Of a stretch of DNA of 64,000 nucleotides, positions 35,240-43,558 are shown piece by piece. Each line of letters opens with the position of its first letter. The first letter of the stretch is position 1. The stretch comes from JAEUPI01 sp046348365 (GTDB lineage: Bacteria; Pseudomonadota; Gammaproteobacteria; Burkholderiales; Burkholderiaceae_C). The DNA lies in NCBI GenBank assembly GCA_046348365.1, contig JAXMEL010000005.1, forward strand, positions 248,001 through 312,000. The letters are read 5' to 3'. Both the position numbers and the translations under genes were made by a program. The notes under the pieces are model-generated. The model had not been told where the DNA came from. It did not search any database and saw nothing but the letters and a program-made list of their open reading frames with translations.

Positions 35240-35319
35240 CCCTCACCCCAACCCTCTCCCCCTATGGGGGCGAGGGAGCCACCCCCTCTCCCGCTCGCGG
35301 GAGAGGGCTGGGGTGAGGG
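35240..35319. repeat. Double-hairpin palindromic repeat (REP/BIME-like)
   Basis: The outer arms CCCTCACCCCAACCCTCTCC (35240-35259) and its near complement ending at 35319 enclose two inner hairpins. One pairs CCCTC/GAGGG and CCCCC/GGGGG around a TAT loop at 35254-35276; the other is CCCTCTCCCGC-TC-GCGGGAGAGGG at 35284-35307. This two-hairpin form with arms CCCTCACCCC/GGGGTGAGGG is a familiar dispersed intergenic repeat in proteobacterial genomes. It lies after rtcB and could act as a terminator or 3' stabiliser. Confidence 0.8.
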
Positions 35320-35660
35320 TCCGCGAGTGGCCGCAGCTGGCCGCCCAGCGACGCCCATGCTGTCGGGCCGAACGACACTGTGCGCACGTCGCGACCGTTC
35401 GGCGACGAAACACACACGTTTCTGAGGCGGTTGCAAGGCGAGATTCGTATCGAACAGGCAGGTCGGCAACCCGGTGGCTCACTCACGGGAATGCCGAACT
35501 GCGCAACGCGCTGGGGCCGATGGGCATGGCCGACATCGCCGATCTCGGCCCTCGGCATCTGCTGAGCTGAAGCTACCGCACATCCCCGTCGCCGACTGAT
35601 GGACACTATCCAACTCCGGCGATGAGCGTCCCCACCCACCACGTCGAAAAAGGAATCCGC
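35320..35660. other. Intergenic stretch without a recognisable gene
   Basis: These 341 bp separate the palindromic repeat from the next gene. Several frames stay open, for example one reading RNALGPMGMADIADLGPRHL at 35493-35567, but none resembles a known protein and none has a supported start. A 13-bp string GTTTCTGAGGCGG at 35418-35430 recurs at 53282-53294 in the other degenerate stretch. I see no RNA gene. The upstream 35,086-35,239 also holds nothing identifiable. Confidence 0.5.
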
Positions 35661-36734
35661 ATGCCCTCGACCGTACGCCGCACCCTGCTCGGTCTTGCCC
35701 TCGCGGCGCCGCTGGCGCTGGGCACCGCCCACGCGCAGCAGACTGCGCCGATCAAGCCCGAGACCTTCCGCGTCGCCGACTTCAGGCTGCAGTCGGGCGA
35801 AGTGCTTAAGGAGATGGTGGTCGAGTACGCCACGCTCGGCGAGCCGCGGCGCGACGCCTCGGGCCAGATCGTCAACGCCGTGATCAACCCGCACGGCTGG
35901 AGCGGCAACTACGCGCAGAGCGTGACGCTGGCCAAGGACATGGTCGGCCCGGGTCGCCCGCTCGACCCGAACAAGTACTTCATCATCTTCCCCACCGCCA
36001 TGGGCAGCCCGGGCTCGTCGTCGCCCTCCACCTCGGGGCTCGGGCCGAAGTTCCCGCACTACACGGTGGCCGACATGGTGGCCGCGCAGCACCGCCTGGT
36101 GACCGAGAAGTTCGGCATCCGCAAGCTCGCCGGCGTCATCGGCGCCAGCATGGGCGGCTACCAGACCCTGCAGTGGATCACCCAGTACCCCGACATGATG
36201 ACCTGGGCGGTGCCGATCGCCACCAGCCGCAAGGCCGACGGGCGCAACCTGGGCATCTTCGGCATGATGTCCTACAACATCCGCACCGATCCGGCCTACC
36301 TGGACGGCGCCTACAAGGAGCAGCCCAAGGAGGGCATGCGGCGCGGCTTCATGGGCACCTACCTCTGGTACTTCGGCACCGCCTTCTACGACGCGCAGTA
36401 CAAGACCGAGGCGCAGGTGCTCAAGGGCCTGCAGGACGCCGGCCTGGGCAGCGACAAGATGGACGCCAACGACATCGTCTGGCGCAACGGCGCCATGGCC
36501 AACTACGACGTGAGCGCGCAGCTGCCCAAGGTCAGGGCCAAGGTGCTGGTGGTCGGCGTGGTCGAGGACGAGCTGTTCCCGCCCAAGGAGGCGACGCAGC
36601 CCATCGCCGATGCCATCCCCGGCGCGAAGGTGTTCCTGTACGAGTCGCCGCTGGGCCACCTAGGCTGCGCGGTGCACATCGGCAAGGCGAGCGACGCCAT
36701 CGTCAAGTTCATCGGCGGGGCCGGGGCGCCCTGA
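35661..36734 (+). CDS. Exported alpha/beta hydrolase, homoserine O-acetyltransferase-like
   Basis: This 357-residue protein has a Sec signal (LLGLALAAPLALGTAHAQ) and an alpha/beta-hydrolase domain of the MetX type: VINPHGWSGNY, the nucleophile elbow GASMGGYQTLQW, an Asp in GVVEDELFPP and a catalytic His in LGHLGCAVH. MetX enzymes are cytosolic acyltransferases, so an exported version is more likely an esterase or amidase. I chose ATG 35661 because AAAAAGGA lies 7 nt upstream and the signal peptide begins there. It converges with the LysR gene at 36,785; the substrate is unknown. Confidence 0.82.
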   Translation: MPSTVRRTLLGLALAAPLALGTAHAQQTAPIKPETFRVADFRLQSGEVLKEMVVEYATLGEPRRDASGQIVNAVINPHGWSGNYAQSVTLAKDMVGPGRPLDPNKYFIIFPTAMGSPGSSSPSTSGLGPKFPHYTVADMVAAQHRLVTEKFGIRKLAGVIGASMGGYQTLQWITQYPDMMTWAVPIATSRKADGRNLGIFGMMSYNIRTDPAYLDGAYKEQPKEGMRRGFMGTYLWYFGTAFYDAQYKTEAQVLKGLQDAGLGSDKMDANDIVWRNGAMANYDVSAQLPKVRAKVLVVGVVEDELFPPKEATQPIADAIPGAKVFLYESPLGHLGCAVHIGKASDAIVKFIGGAGAP

Positions 36735-36784
36735 CCTCACGGGAGGACGCCTGGCCGCACATCACCGTCTCGCAGCCGCGGCGG

Positions 36785-37675
36785 TCAATGCTCGGGGTGC
36801 GCAGACGAGAACAGCTCCACCACGCGAGACGCTGCGGGCGACAGGTAGGCCTTCGCTCGGTGCGAGACGACCAGGCGCCGATGCATCGTGGCCTCCTTGA
36901 TCGCAACCTCCTTCAACATCGAGCGGCCGCCTCGGGCCTGGAGGTGATGGCGCGAGATGAAGCTCAGCAGGCCGGTGCGCTCGATCAGCGTGGGCAGCAT
37001 GAGCAACATGGTCGACTCGACCTGGACGCGCGGGCGAGGCAGGCGCTTGCGATCGAACGTGTGGTCGAGCCAGTCACGGGTAGGGGCGCCGGGCGGCTGC
37101 AGGGCCCAGCGGTATCCGACGAGATCCTTCAAGGAGGCAGAGCCGCGCAGCAATTCGTGCTTGGCGCTTGCCGCGACGACGATGGCATCTTCCGCGATGA
37201 CCTTGGACGCGAAACCTTCGTCGACGGCGCTTGCAGTGCCGACCATCAGGTCGATTTCCCCCGAGCGCAGCAGAGGCCTGAGCGCGTCGACAAGCCCTAC
37301 CGTGGTCCTGAACGTCACCTCGGGCGCCTCGACCAGCAACTGCTGCGCGACCGCAGGCAGGAGGAACTGGGCTGCGGTCGGCACGATGCCGATGCGCACA
37401 TGACCGGTCAGCCCTTTGCCGATGGCTGCGATCTCTTGCCTGGCGTCCTCGGCGTCGTAGCGGAATCGCTGCGCCCACTTCTGCATCACCTTGCCGGCCT
37501 CGGTGAGCCGGATGCCGCGCCCGGACTTCTCGAGCAGCGTGGCACCGTAGTCGTGTTCGAGACGCCGGACGCAGCTGCTCAGTGCCTGCTGGGTGCGATG
37601 AAGCTTGGCCGACGCACGGCCCATGTGCTGGAGCTCGGCGATCGTCTCGAAGTAGCGCAGGTCGCGAAGATCCAT
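36785..37675 (-). CDS. LysR-family transcriptional regulator (divergent from Bug receptor 3)
   Basis: This 296-residue LysR protein has an N-terminal winged helix (MDLRDLRYFETIAELQHMGR, then RTQQALSSCVRRLEHDYGA) and an effector-binding domain beginning near residue 90 (GHVRIGIVPTAAQFLLP). It is transcribed away from the Bug-RraA-dehydrogenase run that starts at 37,809, the usual arrangement for a LysR activator and its target. The 133-bp gap should contain its site. A possible promoter for the receptor (TTGGAC, 18 nt, AATACT at 37715-37744) lies there. The effector is probably a substrate of the run. Confidence 0.88.
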   Translation of the reverse strand: MDLRDLRYFETIAELQHMGRASAKLHRTQQALSSCVRRLEHDYGATLLEKSGRGIRLTEAGKVMQKWAQRFRYDAEDARQEIAAIGKGLTGHVRIGIVPTAAQFLLPAVAQQLLVEAPEVTFRTTVGLVDALRPLLRSGEIDLMVGTASAVDEGFASKVIAEDAIVVAASAKHELLRGSASLKDLVGYRWALQPPGAPTRDWLDHTFDRKRLPRPRVQVESTMLLMLPTLIERTGLLSFISRHHLQARGGRSMLKEVAIKEATMHRRLVVSHRAKAYLSPAASRVVELFSSAHPEH

Positions 37676-37808
37676 ACTGAAAGCTCCGTTTGTGGGTTGC
37701 CAAAAAGAATCGATTGGACTGTAGCGCTGGCACGCCCAATACTGAAGCCCAACGACTGCCGCGGGCCGACACTCGACCGAGCAGCCACAGAGCAACCCCG
37801 GAGACAAG
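37676..37808. promoter_or_regulatory. Divergent LysR / Bug receptor 3 promoter region
   Basis: This 133-bp gap is richer in A/T than its surroundings. It contains the pair ATTGG (37714-37718) and CCAAT (37736-37740), an inverted repeat with a 17-bp spacer. It also contains a possible -35/-10 pair (TTGGAC and AATACT, 18-nt spacing) for the plus-strand operon. These could be the LysR site and its target promoter, but the matches are modest. Confidence 0.4.
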
Positions 37809-38777
37809 ATGCAGATCCTTCGTCGCGCCACGCTGGCGCTCATCGCCTCCACGCTTTGCGCCGGCGCGTTCGCGCAGGCGTGGCCCGCCAAGCCCATCCG
37901 CATCGTCGTTCCCTTTCCCCCGGGCGGAGGCACGGACATCATTGCCCGTGAGACCAGCCAACGCGTTGCCAAGGCCACCGGCTGGACCTTCGTGATCGAC
38001 AACAAGCCAGGCGCCGGAGGCAACCTGGGCGTGGACTCGGTGGCCAAGTCGCCCGCCGACGGCTACACGCTCGTGCTGGGCCAGTCGAGCAACCTGGCGA
38101 TCAACCCGACGCTGTATGCCAAGCTCCCGTACGACCCGCAGAAGGACCTGGCGCCCATCGTGCTGCTGGCCAATGCGCCGCTGGTGATGGTCACGGCCGT
38201 GTCGACGCCGTACAAGACGCTCGCCGACGTGGTCAACGCCGCCAAGTCGAAGCCAGGGCAAATCAACTTCGCATCGCCTGGCAACGGCACGGTCGCCCAC
38301 CTGACGGCCGAGCTGTTCCAGAAGGCAGCGGGCGTGAAGACGCAGCACGTGCCGTACAAGGGTGCCTCACAGGCGATGACCGATGTCATCAGCGGCACGG
38401 TGGACCTGTACATGTCCTCCGTCCCCACGTTGCTGGGTCACATCAGGCAGGGCAAGGTGCGCGCGCTGGCGGTAACGGCCGCCAAACGGGTGGACGACCT
38501 GCCCGACGTGCCGACCATCAACGAGTCGGGCTACAAGGGCTTCGACGCCGTCACCTGGTTTGGCCTGCTGGCACCGGCCGGCACGCCGAAAGACGTGATC
38601 GCAAGACTCAACACCGAGTTCAACAAGGCCCTCCAGCAGTCCGAGCTTGCCAAGCGACTCGGCGACGAAGGCGCCGATCCGGCTGGCGGCACGCCCGAAC
38701 AGTTCGCTGCGTTGATCAAGGCCGAGATCCCGCGCTGGGGCAAGGTCGTCAAGGACTCGGGCGCCAAGGTCGACTGA
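37809..38777 (+). CDS. Bug/TctC-family solute receptor 3
   Basis: This 322-residue receptor has a signal peptide ending AGAFAQ, then WPAKPIRIVVPFPPGGGTD, IDNKPGAGGNLG, SPADGYTL, HVPYKGASQAM and DLPDVPTINESG. It is the first gene of the run that continues with an RraA-type aldolase, a hydroxyacid dehydrogenase, a hydrolase, two more Bug receptors and a lactonase. The periplasmic ligand is therefore probably an organic acid or lactone processed by those enzymes. The divergent LysR gene is the likely regulator. No TctAB genes are present. Confidence 0.91.
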   Translation: MQILRRATLALIASTLCAGAFAQAWPAKPIRIVVPFPPGGGTDIIARETSQRVAKATGWTFVIDNKPGAGGNLGVDSVAKSPADGYTLVLGQSSNLAINPTLYAKLPYDPQKDLAPIVLLANAPLVMVTAVSTPYKTLADVVNAAKSKPGQINFASPGNGTVAHLTAELFQKAAGVKTQHVPYKGASQAMTDVISGTVDLYMSSVPTLLGHIRQGKVRALAVTAAKRVDDLPDVPTINESGYKGFDAVTWFGLLAPAGTPKDVIARLNTEFNKALQQSELAKRLGDEGADPAGGTPEQFAALIKAEIPRWGKVVKDSGAKVD

Positions 38778-38833
38778 AGTCCTCGAGGCGGCGTCGAGCC
38801 GCCTCACCCGTCACGCTCTCCAAGGAGATTCGC

Positions 38834-39532
38834 ATGAGTCGAGCCGCTGCATTGCCGGATGTCGTCCGGGACATCGAACGCGTTGACGCGGGCGTGGTCG
38901 AACAGGCCGCCCGGTTCGCTTCCTCGATCCTCGCCGACGTTGCCGGGCGCCGGGGTGCGCTCAGCGGTCGCATCGCGCCGCTGGCACCGACGATGAAGTT
39001 CGCCGGCCCTGCGGTGACCGTCGAGGTGCGCCCGGGCGACAACCTGATGATCCACGCCGCGCTGGCGCTGGTGAAGCCCGGTGACGTGATCGTCGTCGAC
39101 GGCAAGGGCGACCTGAACAGCGCGCTGATGGGCGAGATCATGTGCCAGCAGGCCGTGGCGCTCGGCGTGGCGGGCGTCGTGATCGACGGCGCGGTGCGCG
39201 ACAGCGAGGCCATCCGCGAACTCGGCTTTCCGATGTATGCAGCCGGGCTGAACCCCAACGGGCCGACCAAGTTCGTGCCCGGTCGCGTGAACCACCCCAT
39301 TTCGGTCGGTGGCGTCACGGTCGAGCCCGGCGATCTGGTCGTCGCCGACGCCGACGGCGTGACCGTCGTCGAGCGCGCGAAGGCGGCCGCGATGCTGCCG
39401 CTGGCCGCCGAGAAGGTCGCTGCCGAGACCCGGCGCATCGCCGACATCAAGAGCCGCAAGGCGCTGCGGCCGGGCTGGCTCGATGGCGCCCTGCGCGCGG
39501 CCGGCGTGCTGAAGGAAGGGGAGTCGCTGTGA
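38834..39532 (+). CDS. RraA-fold aldolase/decarboxylase (HMG/CHA aldolase type)
   Basis: This 232-residue protein belongs to the RraA/class II pyruvate aldolase group. The pattern GDVIVVDGKGDLNSALMGEIM gives the conserved G.(7).G(E) metal-site region, and VVIDGAVRDSEAI supplies the Arg-Asp pair that binds the substrate and metal in HMG/CHA aldolases. These enzymes cleave 4-hydroxy-4-methyl-2-oxoglutarate or 4-carboxy-4-hydroxy-2-oxoadipate to pyruvate and also decarboxylate oxaloacetate. GGAG precedes ATG 38834. Its stop overlaps the start of the dehydrogenase gene. RNase E inhibition is unlikely given the catabolic neighbours. Confidence 0.85.
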   Translation: MSRAAALPDVVRDIERVDAGVVEQAARFASSILADVAGRRGALSGRIAPLAPTMKFAGPAVTVEVRPGDNLMIHAALALVKPGDVIVVDGKGDLNSALMGEIMCQQAVALGVAGVVIDGAVRDSEAIRELGFPMYAAGLNPNGPTKFVPGRVNHPISVGGVTVEPGDLVVADADGVTVVERAKAAAMLPLAAEKVAAETRRIADIKSRKALRPGWLDGALRAAGVLKEGESL

Positions 39533-40464
39533 GCGGGCAACGGCCCACCATCCTCGTGACGGCCAACGACCTGGCGCCCGAGGCGCTGGCCTTGCTGGGC
39601 GACTACCAGATTGTCTTCGCCGGCAAGACGCCGTCCGAGGGCGACGTTATTGCGCTGTGCCGCCAGCACGACCCTGTCGCGATCATCGTGCGCTACAGCA
39701 AGGTCGGCGCCGCGGCGATGGACGCCGCACCCGGCTTGAAGGTGATCTCCAAACACGGCAGCGGCACGGACACCATCGACAAGGTCGCCGCGAAGGCGCG
39801 CGGCATCGAGGTCGTAGCGGCCGTCGGCGCCAACGCCGCAGCGGTGGCCGAGCAGGCCATGGCGCTGCTGCTGGCCGGCGCGAAGTCGGTGGTGGCGCTG
39901 AACGCGCGCATGCACGCTGGGCACTGGGACAAGGCGACCCACAAGAGCATCGAACTCGAAGGGCGCACCGTCGGGGTGATCGGTCTCGGCGCCATCGGCC
40001 TGCGCTTCGCGCGCATGGCCGATGCGATGGGCATGCGCGTGCTCGGGTTCGACCCCTTCATTGACCAGTTTGCGAAGGATCTGCCGGCTTACGTGCAGCG
40101 TGTCGACCTCGAAACCCTCTGGCGCGAGGCCGATGCGATCTCGCTGCACTGCCCGCTGACGAGCGACAACGCGAACCTGCTGAACGCGCGCACGCTGGCG
40201 GCCTGCAAGCCCGGGGTGCTGATCGTCAACACCGCGCGCGGCGGGTTGATCGACGAAGCGGCGCTGCTCGACGCCGTGCGCTCGGGCCGCGTGGCCCATG
40301 CCGCGCTCGACAGCTTCGCCGTCGAGCCGATGACCTCGCCGCACCCGTTCCACGGGCATGCCGGATTCACGCTCAGCCCGCACGTGGGTGGCGTGACGGC
40401 GGACGCGTACGTGAAGATGGGCGTGGCCGCCGCACGCAACGCGCTCGCGGTGCTGCAGCGCTGA
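39529..40464 (+). CDS. D-isomer-specific 2-hydroxyacid dehydrogenase
   Basis: This 311-residue NAD-dependent dehydrogenase has KVISKHGSGTDTID in the substrate domain, the Rossmann motif GVIGLGAIGLRFARMADAMG, the catalytic Arg/Glu region VNTARGGLIDE, and His in LSPHVGGVT. The start is GTG 39529, overlapping the aldolase stop by GTGA, with GGAGTC just upstream. It should interconvert a 2-oxo acid and a D-2-hydroxy acid. Together with the aldolase it suggests a pathway from a hydroxyacid to a 2-oxo acid that is then cleaved to pyruvate. Confidence 0.92.
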   Translation: MSGQRPTILVTANDLAPEALALLGDYQIVFAGKTPSEGDVIALCRQHDPVAIIVRYSKVGAAAMDAAPGLKVISKHGSGTDTIDKVAAKARGIEVVAAVGANAAAVAEQAMALLLAGAKSVVALNARMHAGHWDKATHKSIELEGRTVGVIGLGAIGLRFARMADAMGMRVLGFDPFIDQFAKDLPAYVQRVDLETLWREADAISLHCPLTSDNANLLNARTLAACKPGVLIVNTARGGLIDEAALLDAVRSGRVAHAALDSFAVEPMTSPHPFHGHAGFTLSPHVGGVTADAYVKMGVAAARNALAVLQR

Positions 40465-40478
40465 GCGAGGAAACGACC

Positions 40479-41543
40479 ATGGCCCAGCGCTGGAAGAACG
40501 CACCGCCGGGCGCCCATTGGGGAGAGTTCGGGCCCGACGACCAGCGCGGCCGCATGAACCTCGTCACGCCCGCCAAGGTGATGCAAGGCATCGCCGAGGT
40601 GCGCGAGGGCCGGACGTTCTGTCTGAGCCTGCCGCTCGACGTGCCGGGCGGACAGGTCATGAACCCGCGCCGCATCGCGCCGCGCCGCTACGCGGTGCTG
40701 CGCGACGGCCAGAGCGCGGGCCAGCAGGGCTTCTGCTGGTCGTACGACGGCGAGGACGCCGAACTCACCGACGTCGTCAACGACGACGTGGTGCTGATGA
40801 GCCTGCAGTACTCGACACAGTGGGACAGCCTCGCCCACGTCGGCAGCCGCTTCGACGCCGACGGCGACGGCGTGCCGGAGATGGTGTTCTACAACGGCTT
40901 CCGCGCCGGCGAAGAGATTCGTGCCGGCATACCGGACCCGTCGGCCGCGGAGCCCTTCGCGCGCTATCCCGGCCCCGAGGCGCGAGCGCTGGGCATCGAG
41001 CGGCTGGCCGAGCATGGCGTGCAGGGCCGTGGCGTGATGGTCGATCTGGACCACCACATCGGCCGCAAGCGCCAGGCCGTGGGCTACGACGCGCTGATGC
41101 GGGTGCTCGAAGCCGATGCCGTCGAGGTCGAAGCGGGCGACATGGTGTGCGTGCACACCGGGTTCGCCGACACGCTGCTCGCGATGAACCGCCAGCCCGA
41201 TGTGCAGCGTCTGCACGAGACCGGCACCGGGCTCGACGGCTGGGACCCGAAGCTGCTGAACTGGATCGTCGACACGAAGCTGGCCTGCCTGCTGGCCGAC
41301 AACCCGGCGGTGGAACTTGTCGTGCCGAAGCTGCAGACGCCCACGCCGATGCGCCGTCCGCGCCTGCCGCTGCACGAGCACTGCCTGTTCAAGAACGGCA
41401 TCCCGCTCGGCGAGCTCTGGTACCTCACCGAACTGGCCACTTGGCTGCGTGCCCATCGCCGCACGCGCTTCCTGCTGACCGCGCCGCCGCTGCGCCTGCC
41501 CGGTGCCGTCGGATCACCGGCCACGCCGATCGCGACGGTCTGA
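40479..41543 (+). CDS. Cyclase-family (kynurenine formamidase-like) hydrolase
   Basis: This 354-residue protein belongs to the cyclase family (PF04199). The metal region appears as STQWDSLAHVGSRFD, with the QWDSLxHV pattern typical of the longer branch of this family, followed by GVQGRGVMVDLDHH and GDMVCVHTGF. Family members hydrolyse amide or lactone-like bonds using a metal. In this operon it could open a lactone or lactam before the hydroxyacid dehydrogenase acts. It is 14 nt after the dehydrogenase gene. Exact substrate unknown. Confidence 0.86.
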   Translation: MAQRWKNAPPGAHWGEFGPDDQRGRMNLVTPAKVMQGIAEVREGRTFCLSLPLDVPGGQVMNPRRIAPRRYAVLRDGQSAGQQGFCWSYDGEDAELTDVVNDDVVLMSLQYSTQWDSLAHVGSRFDADGDGVPEMVFYNGFRAGEEIRAGIPDPSAAEPFARYPGPEARALGIERLAEHGVQGRGVMVDLDHHIGRKRQAVGYDALMRVLEADAVEVEAGDMVCVHTGFADTLLAMNRQPDVQRLHETGTGLDGWDPKLLNWIVDTKLACLLADNPAVELVVPKLQTPTPMRRPRLPLHEHCLFKNGIPLGELWYLTELATWLRAHRRTRFLLTAPPLRLPGAVGSPATPIATV

Positions 41544-41568
41544 CCGACCCACATCGCTGGAGACTGCC

Positions 41569-42540
41569 ATGAATCGCTGGACGAAACGCCTGAAGCCGCT
41601 GATCGCCGTGGCGGCTTCGATCACCGCACTCTCGGCCCACGCCGCCTGGCCCGACAAGCCGATCAAGCTCGTCGTGCCCTACGCGGCCGGCGGCGCCGCC
41701 GATGCGCTGGCCCGCGTGGTCGCCACGGAACTGGGTACGCGCCTGAAGCAGCAGGTGCTCGTCGAGAACAAGGCCGGCGCCGGCGGGACCATCGGCGCGC
41801 AGGCCGTGGCGCAAGCGCCGGCCGACGGCTACACCTTCCTCTACGACGCCACCTCGTTCGCCGTCAACCCGAGCCTGTTCCCCAAGCTGGGCTTCAGCTA
41901 CGCCAAGGACTTCGCGCCGATCGGCCTGGTCGCTCGCATCCCGACGCTGCTGGTCGTACCCTCGAACGCGCCCGACAAGACCGTGGGTGACCTGGTGCAG
42001 CGCGCCCGCAGCAAGCCGGGCCAGGTGACCTACGCCTCTGCAGGCAATGGCGGAGCGGCGCATCTGAGCGGCGAGCTGTTCGCGAACGGCTTCAAGCTCA
42101 GCCTCGTTCACGTGCCGTACAAGGGCGGCGCGCCGGCGCTGACCGATCTGGCCGGTGGGCAGGTCGAGATGATGTTCAGCGCGGTCACCGCTTCCGGCCC
42201 GCTCGTGAAGGCCGGCAAGTTGAGAGCGCTGGCCACGGCGTTCGATCGTCGCATCGAGGCGATGCCGCAGCTACCCACCGTCGCGGAGTCAGGCCTGCCG
42301 GGCTTCAGCGCCTACGAGTGGAACGCGATCTGGGCGCCTGCAGCGACGCCGCCGGACGTCGTGAAGCGCATGGAGGCGCAACTGCGCGAAGCGCTGACGA
42401 GCCCGTCGGTGCACCAGCGGCTGGCCGAACTGGGCGCCTTGCCCGCGGGCGGCGGTGCCAAGGAATTGGCCGACTTCGTCAACGCCGAGACCGCCAAATG
42501 GGCCGGCGTGATCAAGTCTTCGAACATCAAGCTCGATTGA
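41569..42540 (+). CDS. Bug/TctC-family solute receptor 4
   Basis: This 323-residue receptor has a signal peptide ending SAHA, then WPDKPIKLVVPYAAGGAAD, VENKAGAGGTIG, APADGYTF, HVPYKGGAPALTD and QLPTVAESG. It is tandem with Bug receptor 5 (20 nt apart) but the two are clearly diverged, so they may bind different molecules handled by the same operon. GGAG lies 8 nt before ATG 41569. No permease gene is adjacent. Confidence 0.91.
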   Translation: MNRWTKRLKPLIAVAASITALSAHAAWPDKPIKLVVPYAAGGAADALARVVATELGTRLKQQVLVENKAGAGGTIGAQAVAQAPADGYTFLYDATSFAVNPSLFPKLGFSYAKDFAPIGLVARIPTLLVVPSNAPDKTVGDLVQRARSKPGQVTYASAGNGGAAHLSGELFANGFKLSLVHVPYKGGAPALTDLAGGQVEMMFSAVTASGPLVKAGKLRALATAFDRRIEAMPQLPTVAESGLPGFSAYEWNAIWAPAATPPDVVKRMEAQLREALTSPSVHQRLAELGALPAGGGAKELADFVNAETAKWAGVIKSSNIKLD

Positions 42541-42560
42541 GCAAGGACCAGGAGAATCGG

Positions 42561-43526
42561 ATGATCACCATCGTTCGCGCTGCGCTCGCCGCCGCCGCAG
42601 TCGCCTTCGGCACGCTGGCACAGGCCCAAGCCTGGCCCACCAAGCCCGTCAGGATCGTCGTCCACTATCCGCCGGGCGGCGCCGTCGACGTGGTGATGCG
42701 CAAGATGGCCGCCAAGCTGCAGGAGCAGATGGGCCAGACGTTCTACGTGGAGAACAAGGCCGGCGCGACGGGCACGATCGGCATCGCCGGTGTCGTGCAG
42801 TCGCCTGCCGACGGCTACACGCTGGTGGCCAACGACACCACCTACGCGTTGCTGCCCCACATCTTCAAGAAGCTGCCGTTCGACCACGCCGCCAGCCTCG
42901 AGCCTGTGGCGGCCTTCGTCTTCGCACCGATGGGGGTGGTCGTCAAGGCCGACTCCAAGTTCAAGAATCTCGGCGAGCTGATCGCGGCAGGCAAGGCCGA
43001 GGCGCACAAGGTGAGCTACGGCACGGGTGGTGCGGGGACGATGCCGCACTTCGCCACCGAAGCGCTCGGCATCGCGACGGGCGCGAGCTTCCTGCACGTG
43101 CCGTTCAAGGGTGCGGGTGAGGCCACCATGGCGATGTTGTCCGGCACCATCGACTTTCAGATCGCCTCGACGCCGGGTGTGATGGGCAACGTGAAAGGCG
43201 GCAAGGCGCGACTGCTCGCGGTCAGCGGTGCCCGCCGGCTGCCCGGCCTGCCTGACGTGCCGACCTTTGCCGAAGCCGGCGTGAAGAACTTCGGCGTCGT
43301 GAACTTCACGGGCCTGTGGGCGCCCAAGGGCACACCGGCGGCGGTGACGCAGCGGCTGCAGAAGGAAATCGCGACGGCCATGGCTTCGGCCGACATGAAG
43401 GCCTATGCCGACGGCATCGCGGCGGAGGCCGGATACTGGGACGCGGCGACCTTTGCCCGCGAACTGCACGATCGCACCGAGGCCTGGGGAAAGGTTGCTG
43501 ACAACACGGCGTTCGAGCGGCAATAG
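42561..43526 (+). CDS. Bug/TctC-family solute receptor 5
   Basis: This 321-residue receptor has a signal peptide (IVRAALAAAAVAFGTLAQA), then WPTKPVRIVVHYPPGGAVD, VENKAGATGTIG, SPADGYTL, HVPFKGAGEATM and GLPDVPTFAEAG. GGAG is 7 nt before ATG 42561. It differs from its neighbours in the lower number of glycines before the first loop (HYPPGGAVD). It is the third receptor in the operon, an unusual receptor-to-enzyme ratio. Confidence 0.91.
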   Translation: MITIVRAALAAAAVAFGTLAQAQAWPTKPVRIVVHYPPGGAVDVVMRKMAAKLQEQMGQTFYVENKAGATGTIGIAGVVQSPADGYTLVANDTTYALLPHIFKKLPFDHAASLEPVAAFVFAPMGVVVKADSKFKNLGELIAAGKAEAHKVSYGTGGAGTMPHFATEALGIATGASFLHVPFKGAGEATMAMLSGTIDFQIASTPGVMGNVKGGKARLLAVSGARRLPGLPDVPTFAEAGVKNFGVVNFTGLWAPKGTPAAVTQRLQKEIATAMASADMKAYADGIAAEAGYWDAATFARELHDRTEAWGKVADNTAFERQ

Positions 43527-43558
43527 ACGAGGCGACGACCAGACAGGAGGGCACCGCC

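Noticed and set aside
35356..35378. Third copy of the Crp-type operator (CTGTCG ... CGACAC)
   Set aside because: One half-site base is wrong, the spacer is 7 rather than 6, and it lies 300 bp from any gene start.
35493..35570. Small protein ending RNALGPMGMADIADLGPRHL plus two residues
   Set aside because: No start, no Shine-Dalgarno and no similarity I can recognise.
38834..39532. RraA as a regulator of RNase E
   Set aside because: The gene is embedded in a catabolic operon and has the metal- and substrate-binding residues of aldolases.
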